Shown: positions 49,287 through 58,645, counted from the first letter of the stretch. The stretch is 64,000 nucleotides of DNA from Bordetella genomosp. 13 (GCF_002119665.1 NZ_CP021111.1:1922001-1986000); one strand, 5' to 3'. Notes: a model not told the origin generated them from the letters alone. Made by a program: numbers and translations.

Positions 49287-51089
49287 ATGCCGCTCCTGCC
49301 CAGCCTGCGTCTGCCCCCTTCCCCCTCGTCGCGGCGGCGCCCGCCCGACCTGGTCTATGCCGCGGACGAGCTGCCCACGCCAGGCGCCCTGCTGGGCCTG
49401 GGCATGCAGCATGCCGCCACCGCGCTGGGGCTGATCGCCTACGTGCTGGCCGCGGCGCACCTCGCCGGCCTGTCGACCCACGCCACCAGCAGCCTGGTCA
49501 CCGCCACCGTGCTGGGCATGGGCCTGGCCACCATCCTGCAGGCCTGGGGCGGGCGCGTAGGCGCCGGGGCGCTCATCGTGCACATGCCCGATGCCATCGT
49601 CGTCATGGTCGCGGGCACGCTGCTGCTGCAGTACGGTCCGGCCGCGCTGCTCCTGGCCGGCATCGTCAATGGCCTGACGGGGCTGCTGATCGGCCAGGTC
49701 ATTCCGCGCCTGCGCGCGCTGTTTCCGCCGCCCGTCGCCGGGGTCGTCATCTGCGTGACGGGGCTGTCGCTGATCGCGCCCGCCCTGCGGCACGCGGGCG
49801 GCCTGCACGATGGCGGCTACGACGCCGGCAGCGTGCTGGTGGGGGCCGTGACGCTGGCCGTCATCATCGTGCTGTCGGTGTGGGGCACTCGCCGCATGCG
49901 GCTGTTCGCGCTGCTGGCCGGCGTGCTTGCCGGCGTGGCGCTGTCCGGCGTGCTGGGCCGGCTGCACGGCGCCGACGCACTGCTGGCCGCGCCTGTCTTC
50001 GCCCTGCCCGAACTGGTGATGCCGACGCTGAACGTGGATCCGGGCCTGCTGGTGGCGGTCGCGCTGCTGTCCGTGATGGCGCAGCTGGACACGCTGGGCA
50101 CCGCCATCCTGCTGGACAAGATGGACGATGCCGACTGGCGCCGCGCCGACATGCGCATGGTGGGCCGCGGCATGCGGGCCGGCTCGCTGTCCAACATATT
50201 CGTCGGCCTGTTCGGCGGATATCCCAGCGTCACCTCGTCGGCCAACATCGCATTGGCCCACATCAGCCGGTCGACGTCGCGCTATGTCGGCCTGGCGGCC
50301 GGCGCGCTGCTGGTACTGCTGGCACTGGCGCCGCAAGCCATGGTGGCGCTCACGCTGATCCCCACGCCGGTGATCGGCGCGGTCGAACTCTACGCGGCGG
50401 CCTACCTCATCGTATCGGGCGTCGAGCTGATCGCCTCGCGGGCCATCGATGCGCGCGGCACCTTCATGGTCGGCCTGTCGTTCGTGGCGGGCATGGGTGT
50501 GATACTGGTGCCCGGCCTGCCCGGGCATTTCCCACAGTCCCTGCGCTTCCTGGTCGAGAACAGCGTGATCGTCGCCGGCCTGGCGGCCATCCTGCTGAAC
50601 CTGCTGTTCCGGCTGGGCACCTCGCGGCGCGCCGTGCGCGACCTGTCCGCCCTGCCGGACGACACGGCCGCGCACACGCCGCATCCCGCGGCGGGGGGAC
50701 TGGCCGGCGCCATCGTCGACTTCGTCGAGACGCAGGGCGCGGCCTGGGGCGCGCGCCGCGACGTGGTGCGACGGGCGGCCTCGGCCGCGCTGGAAGCCGC
50801 CGAGGCCATCGCCGCGGCCGGCGGCGGGCGCGCGGTGCGCGAGATCCGCGGCAGCTTCGACGAGTTCAACCTGGACATCGAGCTGCTGCACAGCGGCCCT
50901 CCTTTGCAGCTGGCGGGCCATGCGCCGGCGGCCGCCGACCTGCTGGATGCCGATGACGACGCCTTCCACGCCGCGCTTGACCGCGCCCTGCCCGGCGTCT
51001 CCGCCGTGCTGCTGCACAGGCTGGCCGACCGGCTGGGCGCCGGCGAGCGCGGCGGACAGTCGTGGTTCCGGCTGCACTTCGATCACTGA
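49287..51089 (+). CDS. NCS2 nucleobase permease with a soluble C-terminal domain
   Basis: A 600-residue protein. Residues 40-450 are an NCS2/SLC23 uracil-xanthine-type permease with about fourteen hydrophobic segments; QLDTLGTAILLDKM and FGGYPSVTSSANIALAHIS are the conserved substrate and Na+/H+ motifs. Residues ~458-600 have no membrane segment. They resemble a degraded GHKL ATPase (RRAASAALEAAEAIAA, FDEFNLDIELLHSGPPLQL, GGQSWFRLHFDH) without the usual Asn and glycine-rich loops. The fusion may regulate transport, but the resemblance is weak. It is divergent from the sulfur cluster and not obviously part of it. Confidence 0.85.
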   Translation: MPLLPSLRLPPSPSSRRRPPDLVYAADELPTPGALLGLGMQHAATALGLIAYVLAAAHLAGLSTHATSSLVTATVLGMGLATILQAWGGRVGAGALIVHMPDAIVVMVAGTLLLQYGPAALLLAGIVNGLTGLLIGQVIPRLRALFPPPVAGVVICVTGLSLIAPALRHAGGLHDGGYDAGSVLVGAVTLAVIIVLSVWGTRRMRLFALLAGVLAGVALSGVLGRLHGADALLAAPVFALPELVMPTLNVDPGLLVAVALLSVMAQLDTLGTAILLDKMDDADWRRADMRMVGRGMRAGSLSNIFVGLFGGYPSVTSSANIALAHISRSTSRYVGLAAGALLVLLALAPQAMVALTLIPTPVIGAVELYAAAYLIVSGVELIASRAIDARGTFMVGLSFVAGMGVILVPGLPGHFPQSLRFLVENSVIVAGLAAILLNLLFRLGTSRRAVRDLSALPDDTAAHTPHPAAGGLAGAIVDFVETQGAAWGARRDVVRRAASAALEAAEAIAAAGGGRAVREIRGSFDEFNLDIELLHSGPPLQLAGHAPAAADLLDADDDAFHAALDRALPGVSAVLLHRLADRLGAGERGGQSWFRLHFDH

Positions 51090-51137
51090 GCCGACGCGTC
51101 CCTCGCGCGCGAGCACAGCGGGCATTGGCCGCCGGCG

Positions 51138-51166
51138 TTGCCTGCCCGTCCATGCATTGGTAGAAT
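51138..51166 (+). promoter_or_regulatory. Promoter of the leader peptide-ABC exporter unit
   Basis: -35 TTGCCT (51138-51143), 17-base spacer, -10 TAGAAT (51161-51166), giving an expected start near 51173 and a ~290-base untranslated leader before the exporter gene. Confidence 0.6.
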
Positions 51167-51233
51167 CCCTAGGTCCAGCGGCTCCCGGGCGTCGCCCCGC
51201 CGCATTCTCCACACCACACCAGGGAGGCGCTTC

Positions 51234-51281
51234 ATGTTCATCGCACGTACCGTCCTCCCGCGTCGCATGTCGCCGCATTAG
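51234..51281 (+). CDS. 15-residue leader peptide upstream of the ABC exporter
   Basis: The ORF reads MFIARTVLPRRMSPH and stops at TAG. It has a strong ribosome site (GGGAGG, five to six bases before the ATG) and lies between a good promoter and the exporter gene, 183 bp upstream of the latter. The peptide has no signal sequence or domain. Downstream RNA can form rival hairpins, as in translation-controlled attenuators; the Arg-Thr-Val-Leu-Pro-Arg-Arg stretch might be where ribosomes stall. Expression of the peptide is inferred, not proven. Confidence 0.5.
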   Translation: MFIARTVLPRRMSPH

Positions 51282-51299
51282 GTCCGCTCACCAAGTCGT

Positions 51300-51362
51300 C
51301 CGCGGGCCTGCCGAGCCCAGGCGATCCCGTCCGGCGGACAACGCGCCCGCGGCCCGCCCGCG
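51300..51362 (+). promoter_or_regulatory. Alternative hairpins after the leader peptide
   Basis: The left arm CCGCGGGC (51300-51307) can pair with either GCCCGCGG (51345-51352, eight bases) or GCCCGCG (51356-51362, seven bases). The two pairings exclude each other and start 19 bases after the leader stop codon, within reach of a stalled ribosome. No T tract follows, so any switch would act on translation or through Rho rather than through intrinsic termination. Confidence 0.4.
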
Positions 51363-51464
51363 ACGCTTCTTCCAGCAATCCTGATTTCCCCACGCCGCCT
51401 CCGCGGCCGTGTTCGTCATTTCTTTCCAGGAACCCCATGGGCGCCGCGCGCCCGGGGTGCAGTC

Positions 51465-53345
51465 ATGACTCGCAAAAAACTCGATCTACGCGGACAGGCC
51501 TTCAAGGACGTCCTCGGCTTCACTTTCCGCCATTGGCGCCACCAACCGGGCCGCATAGGCGCCATCGTCGCGCTGATGCTGCTGGCCGCACTGAGCGACG
51601 TGCTGACGCCGCTGTATGCCGGCCGGCTGGTCGACGCGCTGGCTTCGGGCGCCGGCGCCGGAACCGTCGCGTGGAATGCGGCGGTGGCCGCGTTCTGGGC
51701 GCTGACCGCGCTCAGCCTGGGCGGCACGGTGCTGCGCCAGTTCGTGTACATGAACATCATCAGCCTGACCCTGCGCATGATGAGCGACATCGCCCGCGAC
51801 GCCTTCCACAAGGTGCAGCGCTTCTCCACCGACTGGCACGCCAACAGCTTCGCCGGCTCCACCGTGCGCAAGATCACGCGCGGCATGTGGGCGCTGGACC
51901 TGCTCAACGACACCTTGCTGACCGCCCTGCTGCCGTCGGTGGCCATGCTGGTGGGCGCCACCGTGCTGCTGGGCTGGCACTGGCCCGTGATGGGGCTGGT
52001 GGTAGGCCTGGGCTCCCTGCTGTACATCGGCGTGACGGTCATGCTGTCGCTGGGCTACGTGGCGCCGGCGGCGCGTCTGGCCAACGCCTGGGACACGCGC
52101 ATGGGCGGCGCGCTGGCCGACGCGGTCAGCTGCAACCCCGTGGTCAAGGCCTTCGGCGCCGAGTCGCGCGAAGAGACGCGCCTGGGCTGGGTCGTCGGCA
52201 AGTGGCGCAACCGCACCCGCCGCACCTGGCGGCGCGGCACGCTCAACGGCGGCGCACAGGGCTTGATGCTGACCGCCATGCAGGCCGCCATCCTGGGCGT
52301 GGCGCTGCTGCTGTGGGTACGGGGCGAGGCCAGCGTGGGCGACATCACGTTCGCGCTGACCATGTTCTTCATCATGGAAGGTTATCTGCGCGACGTGGGC
52401 CAGCACATCCGCAACCTGCAGCGCTCGGTCAACGACATGGAAGAACTGGTCGCGCTGGACGCGCAGCCGCTGGGCATCGAAGACCGGCCCGGCGCGCCGG
52501 CGATCCGCATCGAACGCGGCGAGATCCGCTTCGACCACGTCACGTTCCGGTACGGCAACCATCCGGACCCGCTGTACGACGATTTCTCGATCCGCATCGC
52601 GCCGGGCGAACGGGTCGGCCTGGTAGGCCATTCGGGTTCGGGCAAGACGACGTTCATCAAGCTGATCCAGCGCCTGTACGACATCAACGGCGGACAGATC
52701 AGGATCGACGGGCAGGACATCGCCACGGTAAGGCAGGAGTCGCTGCGCAGCCAGATCGCCATCGTGCAGCAGGAACCCGTGCTGTTCCACCGCACGCTGG
52801 CCGAGAACATTGCCTATGGAAGGCCCGGCGCCACCCGGGCCGACATCGAGCACGCCGCCCGCCTGGCCAGCGCGCACGATTTCATCGAGCGGCTGCCCAA
52901 GGGCTACGACACCCTGGTGGGCGAGCGCGGCATCAAGCTGTCGGGCGGCGAGCGCCAGCGCGTGGCCATCGCGCGCGCCTTCCTGGCCGACGCGCCCATC
53001 CTGATCCTGGACGAGGCGACCTCCAGCCTGGACAGCGAAAGCGAGGTGCTGATCCAGCACGCCATGGAGCGGCTGATGGTAGGCCGCACCACGCTGGTAG
53101 TGGCGCACCGTTTGTCCACCGTTCGAGCGCTGGACCGGCTGCTGGTACTGGACCGCGGCCGCGTCGTGGAAGAAGGCAGCCATGAATCGCTGATCCAGTT
53201 GCCCAACGGCCTTTACCGGCGCCTGTTCGAGCGCCAGGCGCTCGAACTGACGCGCGGCCTGAGGCTGGACGACGGGGCCCGGCCTCAAGCGCAGAGCGCC
53301 GCCGACGAGGATTACGCCGACGACGCTCCCGGTCTGCCGGCCTGA
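51465..53345 (+). CDS. ABC exporter (fused membrane and ATPase domains)
   Basis: A 626-residue MsbA/HlyB-type half transporter. Residues ~25-335 contain six membrane segments; residues ~345-590 are the ATPase with Walker [11 protein letters not shown] (about 388-397), signature [15 protein letters not shown], Walker [16 protein letters not shown] and switch VAHRLST. It works as a homodimer, or as a heterodimer with a partner elsewhere, to export lipids, peptides or drugs. The basic N-terminus [10 protein letters not shown] is cytoplasmic. The last ~35 residues are an acidic tail. A leader ORF with alternative hairpins lies ahead, suggesting regulated expression. Confidence 0.92.
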   Translation: MTRKKLDLRGQAFKDVLGFTFRHWRHQPGRIGAIVALMLLAALSDVLTPLYAGRLVDALASGAGAGTVAWNAAVAAFWALTALSLGGTVLRQFVYMNIISLTLRMMSDIARDAFHKVQRFSTDWHANSFAGSTVRKITRGMWALDLLNDTLLTALLPSVAMLVGATVLLGWHWPVMGLVVGLGSLLYIGVTVMLSLGYVAPAARLANAWDTRMGGALADAVSCNPVVKAFGAESREETRLGWVVGKWRNRTRRTWRRGTLNGGAQGLMLTAMQAAILGVALLLWVRGEASVGDITFALTMFFIMEGYLRDVGQHIRNLQRSVNDMEELVALDAQPLGIEDRPGAPAIRIERGEIRFDHVTFRYGNHPDPLYDDFSIRIAPGERVGLVGHSGSGKTTFIKLIQRLYDINGGQIRIDGQDIATVRQESLRSQIAIVQQEPVLFHRTLAENIAYGRPGATRADIEHAARLASAHDFIERLPKGYDTLVGERGIKLSGGERQRVAIARAFLADAPILILDEATSSLDSESEVLIQHAMERLMVGRTTLVVAHRLSTVRALDRLLVLDRGRVVEEGSHESLIQLPNGLYRRLFERQALELTRGLRLDDGARPQAQSAADEDYADDAPGLPA

Positions 53346-53352
53346 CGGCGGC

Positions 53353-53370
53353 GGAGGCGGCCGCGCCTCC
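53353..53370. terminator. Hairpin between convergent genes
   Basis: GGAGGCG (53353-53359), GCCG loop, CGCCTCC (53364-53370): a perfect 7-bp stem in the 42-bp gap between the exporter and the DUF4142 gene, serving both directions. Confidence 0.6.
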
Positions 53371-53387
53371 ACCGCACGGCCGGGGGC

Positions 53388-53966
53388 TTATTTGCCCACC
53401 TTCTGCTGCAGTTCCTTCGCCATCGTCAGATGCTGCTCCAGGGCGGGCAGCGTCTTGGCGGCAAAGGCCTTCACGTCGGCGTCCTTGGCCTGCTCGGCCG
53501 CCTTCTTGAACAGGTCCACCGTGTCCTGGTGCGCCTGCACGCCGATCTCATCGGCATAGGCCTTGTCGAAGCCTTCGTCGCGCATTTCCAGCGTCTTCAG
53601 CTTGGCCTTGTCGATCAGCGACGGCTCGTCGGGCGGGGTGTAGCCCTTGCTCCTGGCCAGCGCCGCCAGTTGCTCGCCTACCTTGGTGTGGTCGGCGACC
53701 ATCTGTTCGGCGAACTTTTTCACGTCCGCCGAGCGCGCCTTCTGCTGCGCCAGCTTGCTGCCGGCGATCTCGGTATGGCCTGCCTGGGCGGCGCGCTCGA
53801 GGAAGTCCTCGTCCTCGCCGTCCAGTTTCTGCTTCATGTCGGCCTGCTTGGCGTCGGCGCGTTCGGCCGGAGCCGGCGTGGCCGGCGCTGGCTGCGCGGC
53901 GGCAGGCTGGGTCCAGGCGATGGCGCCGCCCGCGATGATGCTCAAGGCCAGAATCTGCACTTTCAT
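53388..53966 (-). CDS. DUF4142 family exported protein
   Basis: A 192-residue protein with a signal peptide (1-24, ending AAA-Q), then a short Pro/Ala-rich linker and a helical DUF4142 domain: DEDFLERAAQAGHTEIAGSK, VKKFAEQMVADHTKVGEQL, EIGVQAHQDTVDLFKKAAEQ. The domain is a four-helix bundle related to ferritin-like folds; His and Glu residues sit where a metal could bind, but no activity is established. Family members are often induced by stress and reside in the periplasm. GAGGGA precedes the ATG at 53966. Confidence 0.9.
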   Translation of the reverse strand: MKVQILALSIIAGGAIAWTQPAAAQPAPATPAPAERADAKQADMKQKLDGEDEDFLERAAQAGHTEIAGSKLAQQKARSADVKKFAEQMVADHTKVGEQLAALARSKGYTPPDEPSLIDKAKLKTLEMRDEGFDKAYADEIGVQAHQDTVDLFKKAAEQAKDADVKAFAAKTLPALEQHLTMAKELQQKVGK

Positions 53967-54171
53967 GGAAAAGTCCCTCGCAAAAGTTTTGAAGCCAGCG
54001 GATGGCGGCTGGACGGTCCGTCCTTTGGATCGCCCCACCCGTCGCCGGCACTGAAGCAACCGGCGTGCCCAGGCCTGGCGCCGGGCTCGTTCCGGCATGG
54101 GCTTTGCTCAAGCCTGCGTCGCGCGGTACGCTGGCCGCGCCGTCCACTGCCTTTTTCGGAGAATGCATACG

Positions 54172-55275
54172 ATGCTGCGCCTGGCCAAGGAGGAAACCCT
54201 GCTGTGGGTGGCGGCGGGCGCGGCCGTGCTCGCCTATGTCTTCCAGGATGCGCTGGCGCACGGCGGCACGGCAGTGGCGGGCGCGGCGACGGCTGCCCTG
54301 GTGGCGGCCATCGTGTGCGCTTCGCTGCGCGTGGCCGCCCACGCCGAATCCATTGCCCATCGGGTCGGAGACCCTTACGGAACGATGGTGCTGACGCTGT
54401 CGGCCGTGCTGGTCGAGGTGGTGGTGCTGGCCATCGTCATGTCCAACCAGAACTCGCCCACGCTGGTGCGCGACACGATCTATTCCGCCGTGATGCTCGA
54501 TATCAACGGCATCCTGGGCCTGGCCGCCCTGATGGGCGGCCTCAAGCATGGCGAGCAGTCGTACAACGACGACTCGGGCCGCACCTATGGCGTGATGATT
54601 CTTACCGCCATCGCCGTCTCCATGGTGGTGCCCGAGTTCATTCCGCGCGAGGTCTGGCACATCTATTCGGCGTTCACCATCGTCGCGATGATCACGCTGT
54701 ACGCCGTGTTCCTGCGCATGCAGACCGGGCCTCACAGCTACTTCTTCAGCTACAGCTATCCGGACAAGCCGCGGGGCCGCAAGGCGCCGGCCAGCCTCGA
54801 CGCGCCGCCCGCTCCTGCGCTGCCCGTTCGGACCTCGATCGCCGTGCTGGCTGTCGGCGTGGCGCTGATCGGCGCACTGGCCGAGGTGATGTCGCACACG
54901 CTGGGCGAGACGTTGCGCGGCGTGGCGGCGCCGCCCGCCCTGCCCGCGCTGGTCGTCGCGGTCATCTCGGCCAGCCCCGAGATCCTTACCGCGCTGCGGG
55001 CCGCACTGGCCAACCGCATGCAGGCCGTGGTCAACATCGCCATGGGCGCCTCGCTGGCCACCGTCATCCTGACCGTGCCGCTGATGGAAGCGCTGGCCCT
55101 GTACACGGGCCAGCCTTTCCAGATGGCCATGACGCCGGTGCAGACCGTGATGATGCTGGTGACCCTGATCGTCGCCGCGATCAACCTGAACGACGGCCAG
55201 ACCAATGCCATCGAAGGCATGACGCACTTCGTGCTGTTTGCCACCTTCGTGATGCTGACGATGATCGGCGTGTAG
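54172..55275 (+). CDS. Ca2+/H+ antiporter (ChaA/CAX family)
   Basis: A 367-residue inner-membrane protein with about eleven hydrophobic segments and the two inverted alpha-repeats of cation/Ca2+ exchangers: HAESIAHRVGDPYGTMVLTL with VLVEVVVLAIV, and VVAVISASPEILTALRAAL with VNIAMGASLATVI. The acidic residues in each bind the cation. It resembles ChaA, which exports Ca2+, Na+ or K+ in exchange for protons. I chose the ATG at 54172, nine bases after CGGAGA; another ATG at 54163 is too close to that site. Confidence 0.9.
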   Translation: MLRLAKEETLLWVAAGAAVLAYVFQDALAHGGTAVAGAATAALVAAIVCASLRVAAHAESIAHRVGDPYGTMVLTLSAVLVEVVVLAIVMSNQNSPTLVRDTIYSAVMLDINGILGLAALMGGLKHGEQSYNDDSGRTYGVMILTAIAVSMVVPEFIPREVWHIYSAFTIVAMITLYAVFLRMQTGPHSYFFSYSYPDKPRGRKAPASLDAPPAPALPVRTSIAVLAVGVALIGALAEVMSHTLGETLRGVAAPPALPALVVAVISASPEILTALRAALANRMQAVVNIAMGASLATVILTVPLMEALALYTGQPFQMAMTPVQTVMMLVTLIVAAINLNDGQTNAIEGMTHFVLFATFVMLTMIGV

Positions 55276-55365
55276 CGGCCCACAGGCCGGGCGCGCAGAA
55301 CCGCAAGATACCCACCGCAGGACGTGCCTTCTTTACACGCCCGATGAACGAATTGCACAGTCCTT

Positions 55366-55386
55366 CCCGCCGGCACGGACGGCGGG
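55366..55386. terminator. Hairpin downstream of the Ca2+/H+ antiporter
   Basis: CCCGCCG (55366-55372), seven-base loop, CGGCGGG (55380-55386): a perfect 7-bp stem about 90 bases after the antiporter stop. The remainder of the 240-bp gap shows no gene. Confidence 0.5.
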
Positions 55387-55516
55387 GTTCCCGCCCGTAT
55401 CCGCCCGGGCGGCATGCCGACTGGCTGGCGCCCGCGCGGGCGCTTCATCGTGACGACCGCTTTCACCGTCCGCCGGATAGGTCCACAATGAAATCCCCGC
55501 CACTCAGGAGACCCAC

Positions 55517-55687
55517 ATGATCGCGCGACTGCTGACCGTTTGCGCCATGGCTCTGGCCGCCCTGCTGGCCGGCTGCGCCGGCCACGACTTCTCCCGCCCC
55601 GGTCCACCGCATCCCGGCGCCGTCAATCCCTACAGCGACGGCGGCTTCAGCGACCCCGGTCCCAACTATCCGGACACCGGCCATTGA
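55517..55687 (+). CDS. Small lipoprotein
   Basis: A 56-residue protein starting at the ATG at 55517 after CAGGAGACCCAC. The signal peptide ends in the textbook lipobox LLAGC (Cys20), so the mature product is a 37-residue lipid-anchored peptide rich in Pro, Gly, Asp and Tyr (PNYPDTGH at the end). Such miniature lipoproteins are common in Bordetella-like genomes and have no known function. It is short enough to be missed by ordinary gene callers, but ribosome site, lipobox and stop agree. Confidence 0.75.
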   Translation: MIARLLTVCAMALAALLAGCAGHDFSRPGPPHPGAVNPYSDGGFSDPGPNYPDTGH

Positions 55688-55870
55688 CCACGAGCCGCGG
55701 CCCCGCGCCGCGGCACATCGCTTGCTAGCGTATTCGTCGCGGCCGAGGCATCATGCAGCGGTTGCCTGCCGTGACGTTTTGCCACAACCGGATTCCATCC
55801 TTGATGCATGGCACGGCACAACGGGGTGTAATGCCCCCCTTCCCGCTTTCGCCCCGAGGTCGCTTTGTCC

Positions 55871-57742
55871 ATGCCCGTTCCTTCAGTCACCGTGCGCGGC
55901 GTCACGCTGCGCAACGACGACAGTCCTGAGCAGCGTCGGCAGAAGTTCGCCCGCATCGCGCTGGACGCCGTCACGCACTTCATCGGGCTGCTGGACGCCG
56001 ACGGCAACGTCCTCGACATCAATCCCGCCGCGGTCAGCGACGCCGGCATCACGGCGCATGACATCGTGGGCCGCCCTTTCTGGACGACATGCTGGTGGGA
56101 GAATTCGGAAGACGCGCGCGAGAACTGGCGCGGCGCCATCCAGCGGGCCGCGCGCGGCGAGACCGTGCAATGGGACACGCAGCTATGTGTACAGTCGAGC
56201 GGCAGCGCGCTGCGCGACGTGCACGCTTCCCTCACCCCGGTGCGCGACGACAACGGCAAGGTGCGTCTGCTCGTCGTCGAGGCGCGCGACATCGCCGGGC
56301 AGAAGGCGCACGAACGCGAGATCAATCGCCAGCGCGACGCGCTGGCCCGCCTCAAGGAACTGGCGCTGCCCGGCTCTCCGGTTCCCGTCGATGCCGACCC
56401 GGAGAACACGCTGCGGGTGCTGCAGCTGGTCATCGAGCGGCAGGCGCAGTTGAATCAATCGCTGGAAGCCATGGTCGCCGAGCGCACGGCCGATCTCGAG
56501 GCGGCCAACGAGCGGCTGCGCAACGAGGCGCACGAACGCGCCCACATGGAGTTCGCGCTGCGCCAGTCGCAGAAAATGGAGGCCATCGGCAAGCTCACGG
56601 GCGGCGTGGCCCACGATTTCAACAACCTGCTGCAAGTCATCGGCGGCAACCTGCAACTGCTTGCCAAGGACGTCGCGGCCAGCGGCAACGAACGCGCGCA
56701 GCTGCGCCTGCGCAACGCGCTGGGCGGCGTGTCGCGCGGCTCCAAGCTGGCGTCGCAGCTGCTGTCCTTCGGCCGCCGCCAGCCGCTGGCGCCCACCGTG
56801 GTGAACCTGGGCCGTTTCATACGCGGCATGGACGACATGCTGCGCCGCGCCCTGGGCGAAGGCATCGAACTGGAGACCGTGGCCGCCGCGGGCCTGTGGA
56901 ACGCTCTGGTCGACACGTCGCAGATCGAGAACGCCGTGCTGAACCTGGCGATCAACGCGCGCGATGCGATGGCGGGCCATGGCAAGCTCACCATCGAGGC
57001 GGGCAACGCCGCCCTCACCGACGCGTACGCAGCCCGCCACTCCGACATCGAGCCCGGCGAATACGCGATGCTGGCCATCTCCGATACCGGTCCGGGCATG
57101 CCGCCCGAGGTGCTGGAACACGCCTTCGAACCCTTCTTCACCACCAAGCCCGAAGGCCAGGGCACCGGCCTGGGCCTGAGCATGGTGTATGGCTTCGTCA
57201 AGCAGTCCAACGGCCACATCAAGATCTACAGCGAGCCCGGTGAAGGCACCACCGTACGCATCTACCTGCCGCGCGTGCGCCAGGAAGAAGAGCCGGCAGC
57301 CGAGATCGAACTGGGCCCCGTGGTGGGCGGCACCGAGAACATCCTGGTGGTCGAGGACGACGAACAGGTACGCGATACCGTGGTGGCCATGCTGTCCGAC
57401 CTGGGCTACGGCATTCTCAAGGCCAAGGACGCGCTGAGCGCGCTGGCGATCGTGGAAAGCGGCGCTGCCATCGACCTGCTGTTCACCGACGTAGTGATGC
57501 CCGGCCCGCTGCGCAGCCCGGAACTGGCGCGCCAGACCCGCGAGCGACTGCCCGGCGTGGCCGTGCTGTTCACCTCGGGGTATACCGAGAATGCCATCGT
57601 CCATTCGGGCAGGCTCGATCCCGGCATCGAACTGCTCAGCAAGCCCTACACTCGCGAGACCCTGGCCCGCAAGATCCGCCACGTGCTGCGCAACCAGCAA
57701 CAGCGCAACCTCGCGCAAGCCGGCAATGGGCGCGGCAAATAG
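55871..57742 (+). CDS. Soluble PAS hybrid histidine kinase with receiver domain
   Basis: A 623-residue protein without membrane segments. Residues 25-145 are a PAS domain (FIGLLDADGNVLDINPAA). A coiled coil (150-235) leads to phospho-acceptor His248 in GGVAHDFNNLLQVIGGNL, then an ATPase domain with N-box NLAINARDAM, SDTGPGMP and GTGLGLSMVYG. Residues 490-610 form a receiver domain with Asp540 in LLFTDVVMPG. The sequence belongs to the HWE-like/DHp branch with H-D-F-N-N, often linked to light, redox or nutrient sensing. A TTG two codons upstream (55865) has a better-spaced GAGG and may be the real start. No cognate regulator lies nearby. Confidence 0.9.
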   Translation: MPVPSVTVRGVTLRNDDSPEQRRQKFARIALDAVTHFIGLLDADGNVLDINPAAVSDAGITAHDIVGRPFWTTCWWENSEDARENWRGAIQRAARGETVQWDTQLCVQSSGSALRDVHASLTPVRDDNGKVRLLVVEARDIAGQKAHEREINRQRDALARLKELALPGSPVPVDADPENTLRVLQLVIERQAQLNQSLEAMVAERTADLEAANERLRNEAHERAHMEFALRQSQKMEAIGKLTGGVAHDFNNLLQVIGGNLQLLAKDVAASGNERAQLRLRNALGGVSRGSKLASQLLSFGRRQPLAPTVVNLGRFIRGMDDMLRRALGEGIELETVAAAGLWNALVDTSQIENAVLNLAINARDAMAGHGKLTIEAGNAALTDAYAARHSDIEPGEYAMLAISDTGPGMPPEVLEHAFEPFFTTKPEGQGTGLGLSMVYGFVKQSNGHIKIYSEPGEGTTVRIYLPRVRQEEEPAAEIELGPVVGGTENILVVEDDEQVRDTVVAMLSDLGYGILKAKDALSALAIVESGAAIDLLFTDVVMPGPLRSPELARQTRERLPGVAVLFTSGYTENAIVHSGRLDPGIELLSKPYTRETLARKIRHVLRNQQQRNLAQAGNGRGK

Positions 57743-57762
57743 AGCGTATTCCTGATGCCCCT

Positions 57763-57782
57763 GGCCGAACGGCGCTTCGGCC
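57763..57782 (+). terminator. Terminator hairpin after the hybrid kinase
   Basis: GGCCGAA (57763-57769), six-base loop, TTCGGCC (57776-57782): a perfect 7-bp stem 20 bases past the stop codon. No long T tract, so strength is uncertain. Confidence 0.5.
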
Positions 57783-57859
57783 GCGCCGTCGCGGTCCATC
57801 AGCAAACCTGAACCGCCCCCCACTGCGCGGTGGGCGCCTACCTTTCCGGAAGCACGAGC

Positions 57860-58645
57860 TTGAACACGACCTACGACCCCACTGCCGCCGCCGAACTGCT
57901 GGCCTCCGCCTGGCATCACGGCGCGAGCCTGCAGGAACTGCCCGCCGAATGCCGCCCCGCCACGCTGGCGCAAGGCTACGCGCTGCAGGACCGCCTGATC
58001 GCCGTCATGGGCACGCCCACGGCGGGCTGGAAGCTGGGCATGGGCAGTCCCAACATGATGCGCGCCGCCAACCTGCAGCGGCCCCTGGTGGGCCGCCTGC
58101 TGCAATCGCGCTGCCACCCCGCGGGCGCCACGCTGCGCCTGGCGCAGCCCAACGCGCCCGTCACGGTGGAGTTCGAGATCGCGTTCGTGATGGGCCGCGA
58201 CGTCGCGCCCGGCGAGGCGCCGTCCGATGTCCTGGACGCGGTGGCCGCCACCCACGTGGCCTTCGAACTGGTGCAGTCGCGGTTCCTCGACCGCCGCACC
58301 GTGGGCATTCCCAGCTTCGTCGGCGACACCGTCGGCTTCGGAGCTTTCGTGCTGGGCGCCGAGATCGCGCCCGCCCGCATCGACGAGGTCATCGCCAGCG
58401 CGCGCGTCGACGTCGACGGGGTCGAACACGCGCAGGGCCAGTCGGGTGACGACCTGCCCCATCCCATCGTGTCGCTGGGCTATCTGTTCGACCATGCGCG
58501 CGAACGCGGCATCACCCTGCGCCAGGGCGAGATCGTCACGGCGGGCGCCGTGGCGCGGCCCTTCGACGTGGCGCAAGGCAGCGGCGTCGCGCTGCGCGCA
58601 CGTTACGCGGACGGCGAACTGCGCGCCACGCTGTCGGCCATCTAA
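57860..58645 (+). CDS. 2-keto-4-pentenoate hydratase-like (fumarylacetoacetase fold) protein
   Basis: A 261-residue protein. I chose the TTG at 57860 with GGAAG ahead of it; a GTG at 57830 also opens the frame. The metal site of the family is visible: Glu104 and Glu106 in TVEFEIAFVMGRD, and Lys58 in TAGWKLG in the active-site loop. Hydratases of this fold (MhpD, XylJ, HpcG) add water to 2-hydroxypentadienoates from meta-cleavage; decarboxylases of the same family look similar. No other meta-cleavage gene is nearby, so its pathway is open. Confidence 0.85.
   Translation: MNTTYDPTAAAELLASAWHHGASLQELPAECRPATLAQGYALQDRLIAVMGTPTAGWKLGMGSPNMMRAANLQRPLVGRLLQSRCHPAGATLRLAQPNAPVTVEFEIAFVMGRDVAPGEAPSDVLDAVAATHVAFELVQSRFLDRRTVGIPSFVGDTVGFGAFVLGAEIAPARIDEVIASARVDVDGVEHAQGQSGDDLPHPIVSLGYLFDHARERGITLRQGEIVTAGAVARPFDVAQGSGVALRARYADGELRATLSAI

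Noticed and set aside
56183..58576. A 797-codon minus-strand frame
   Set aside because: Antisense to the hybrid kinase and the hydratase-like gene; no recognisable domain.
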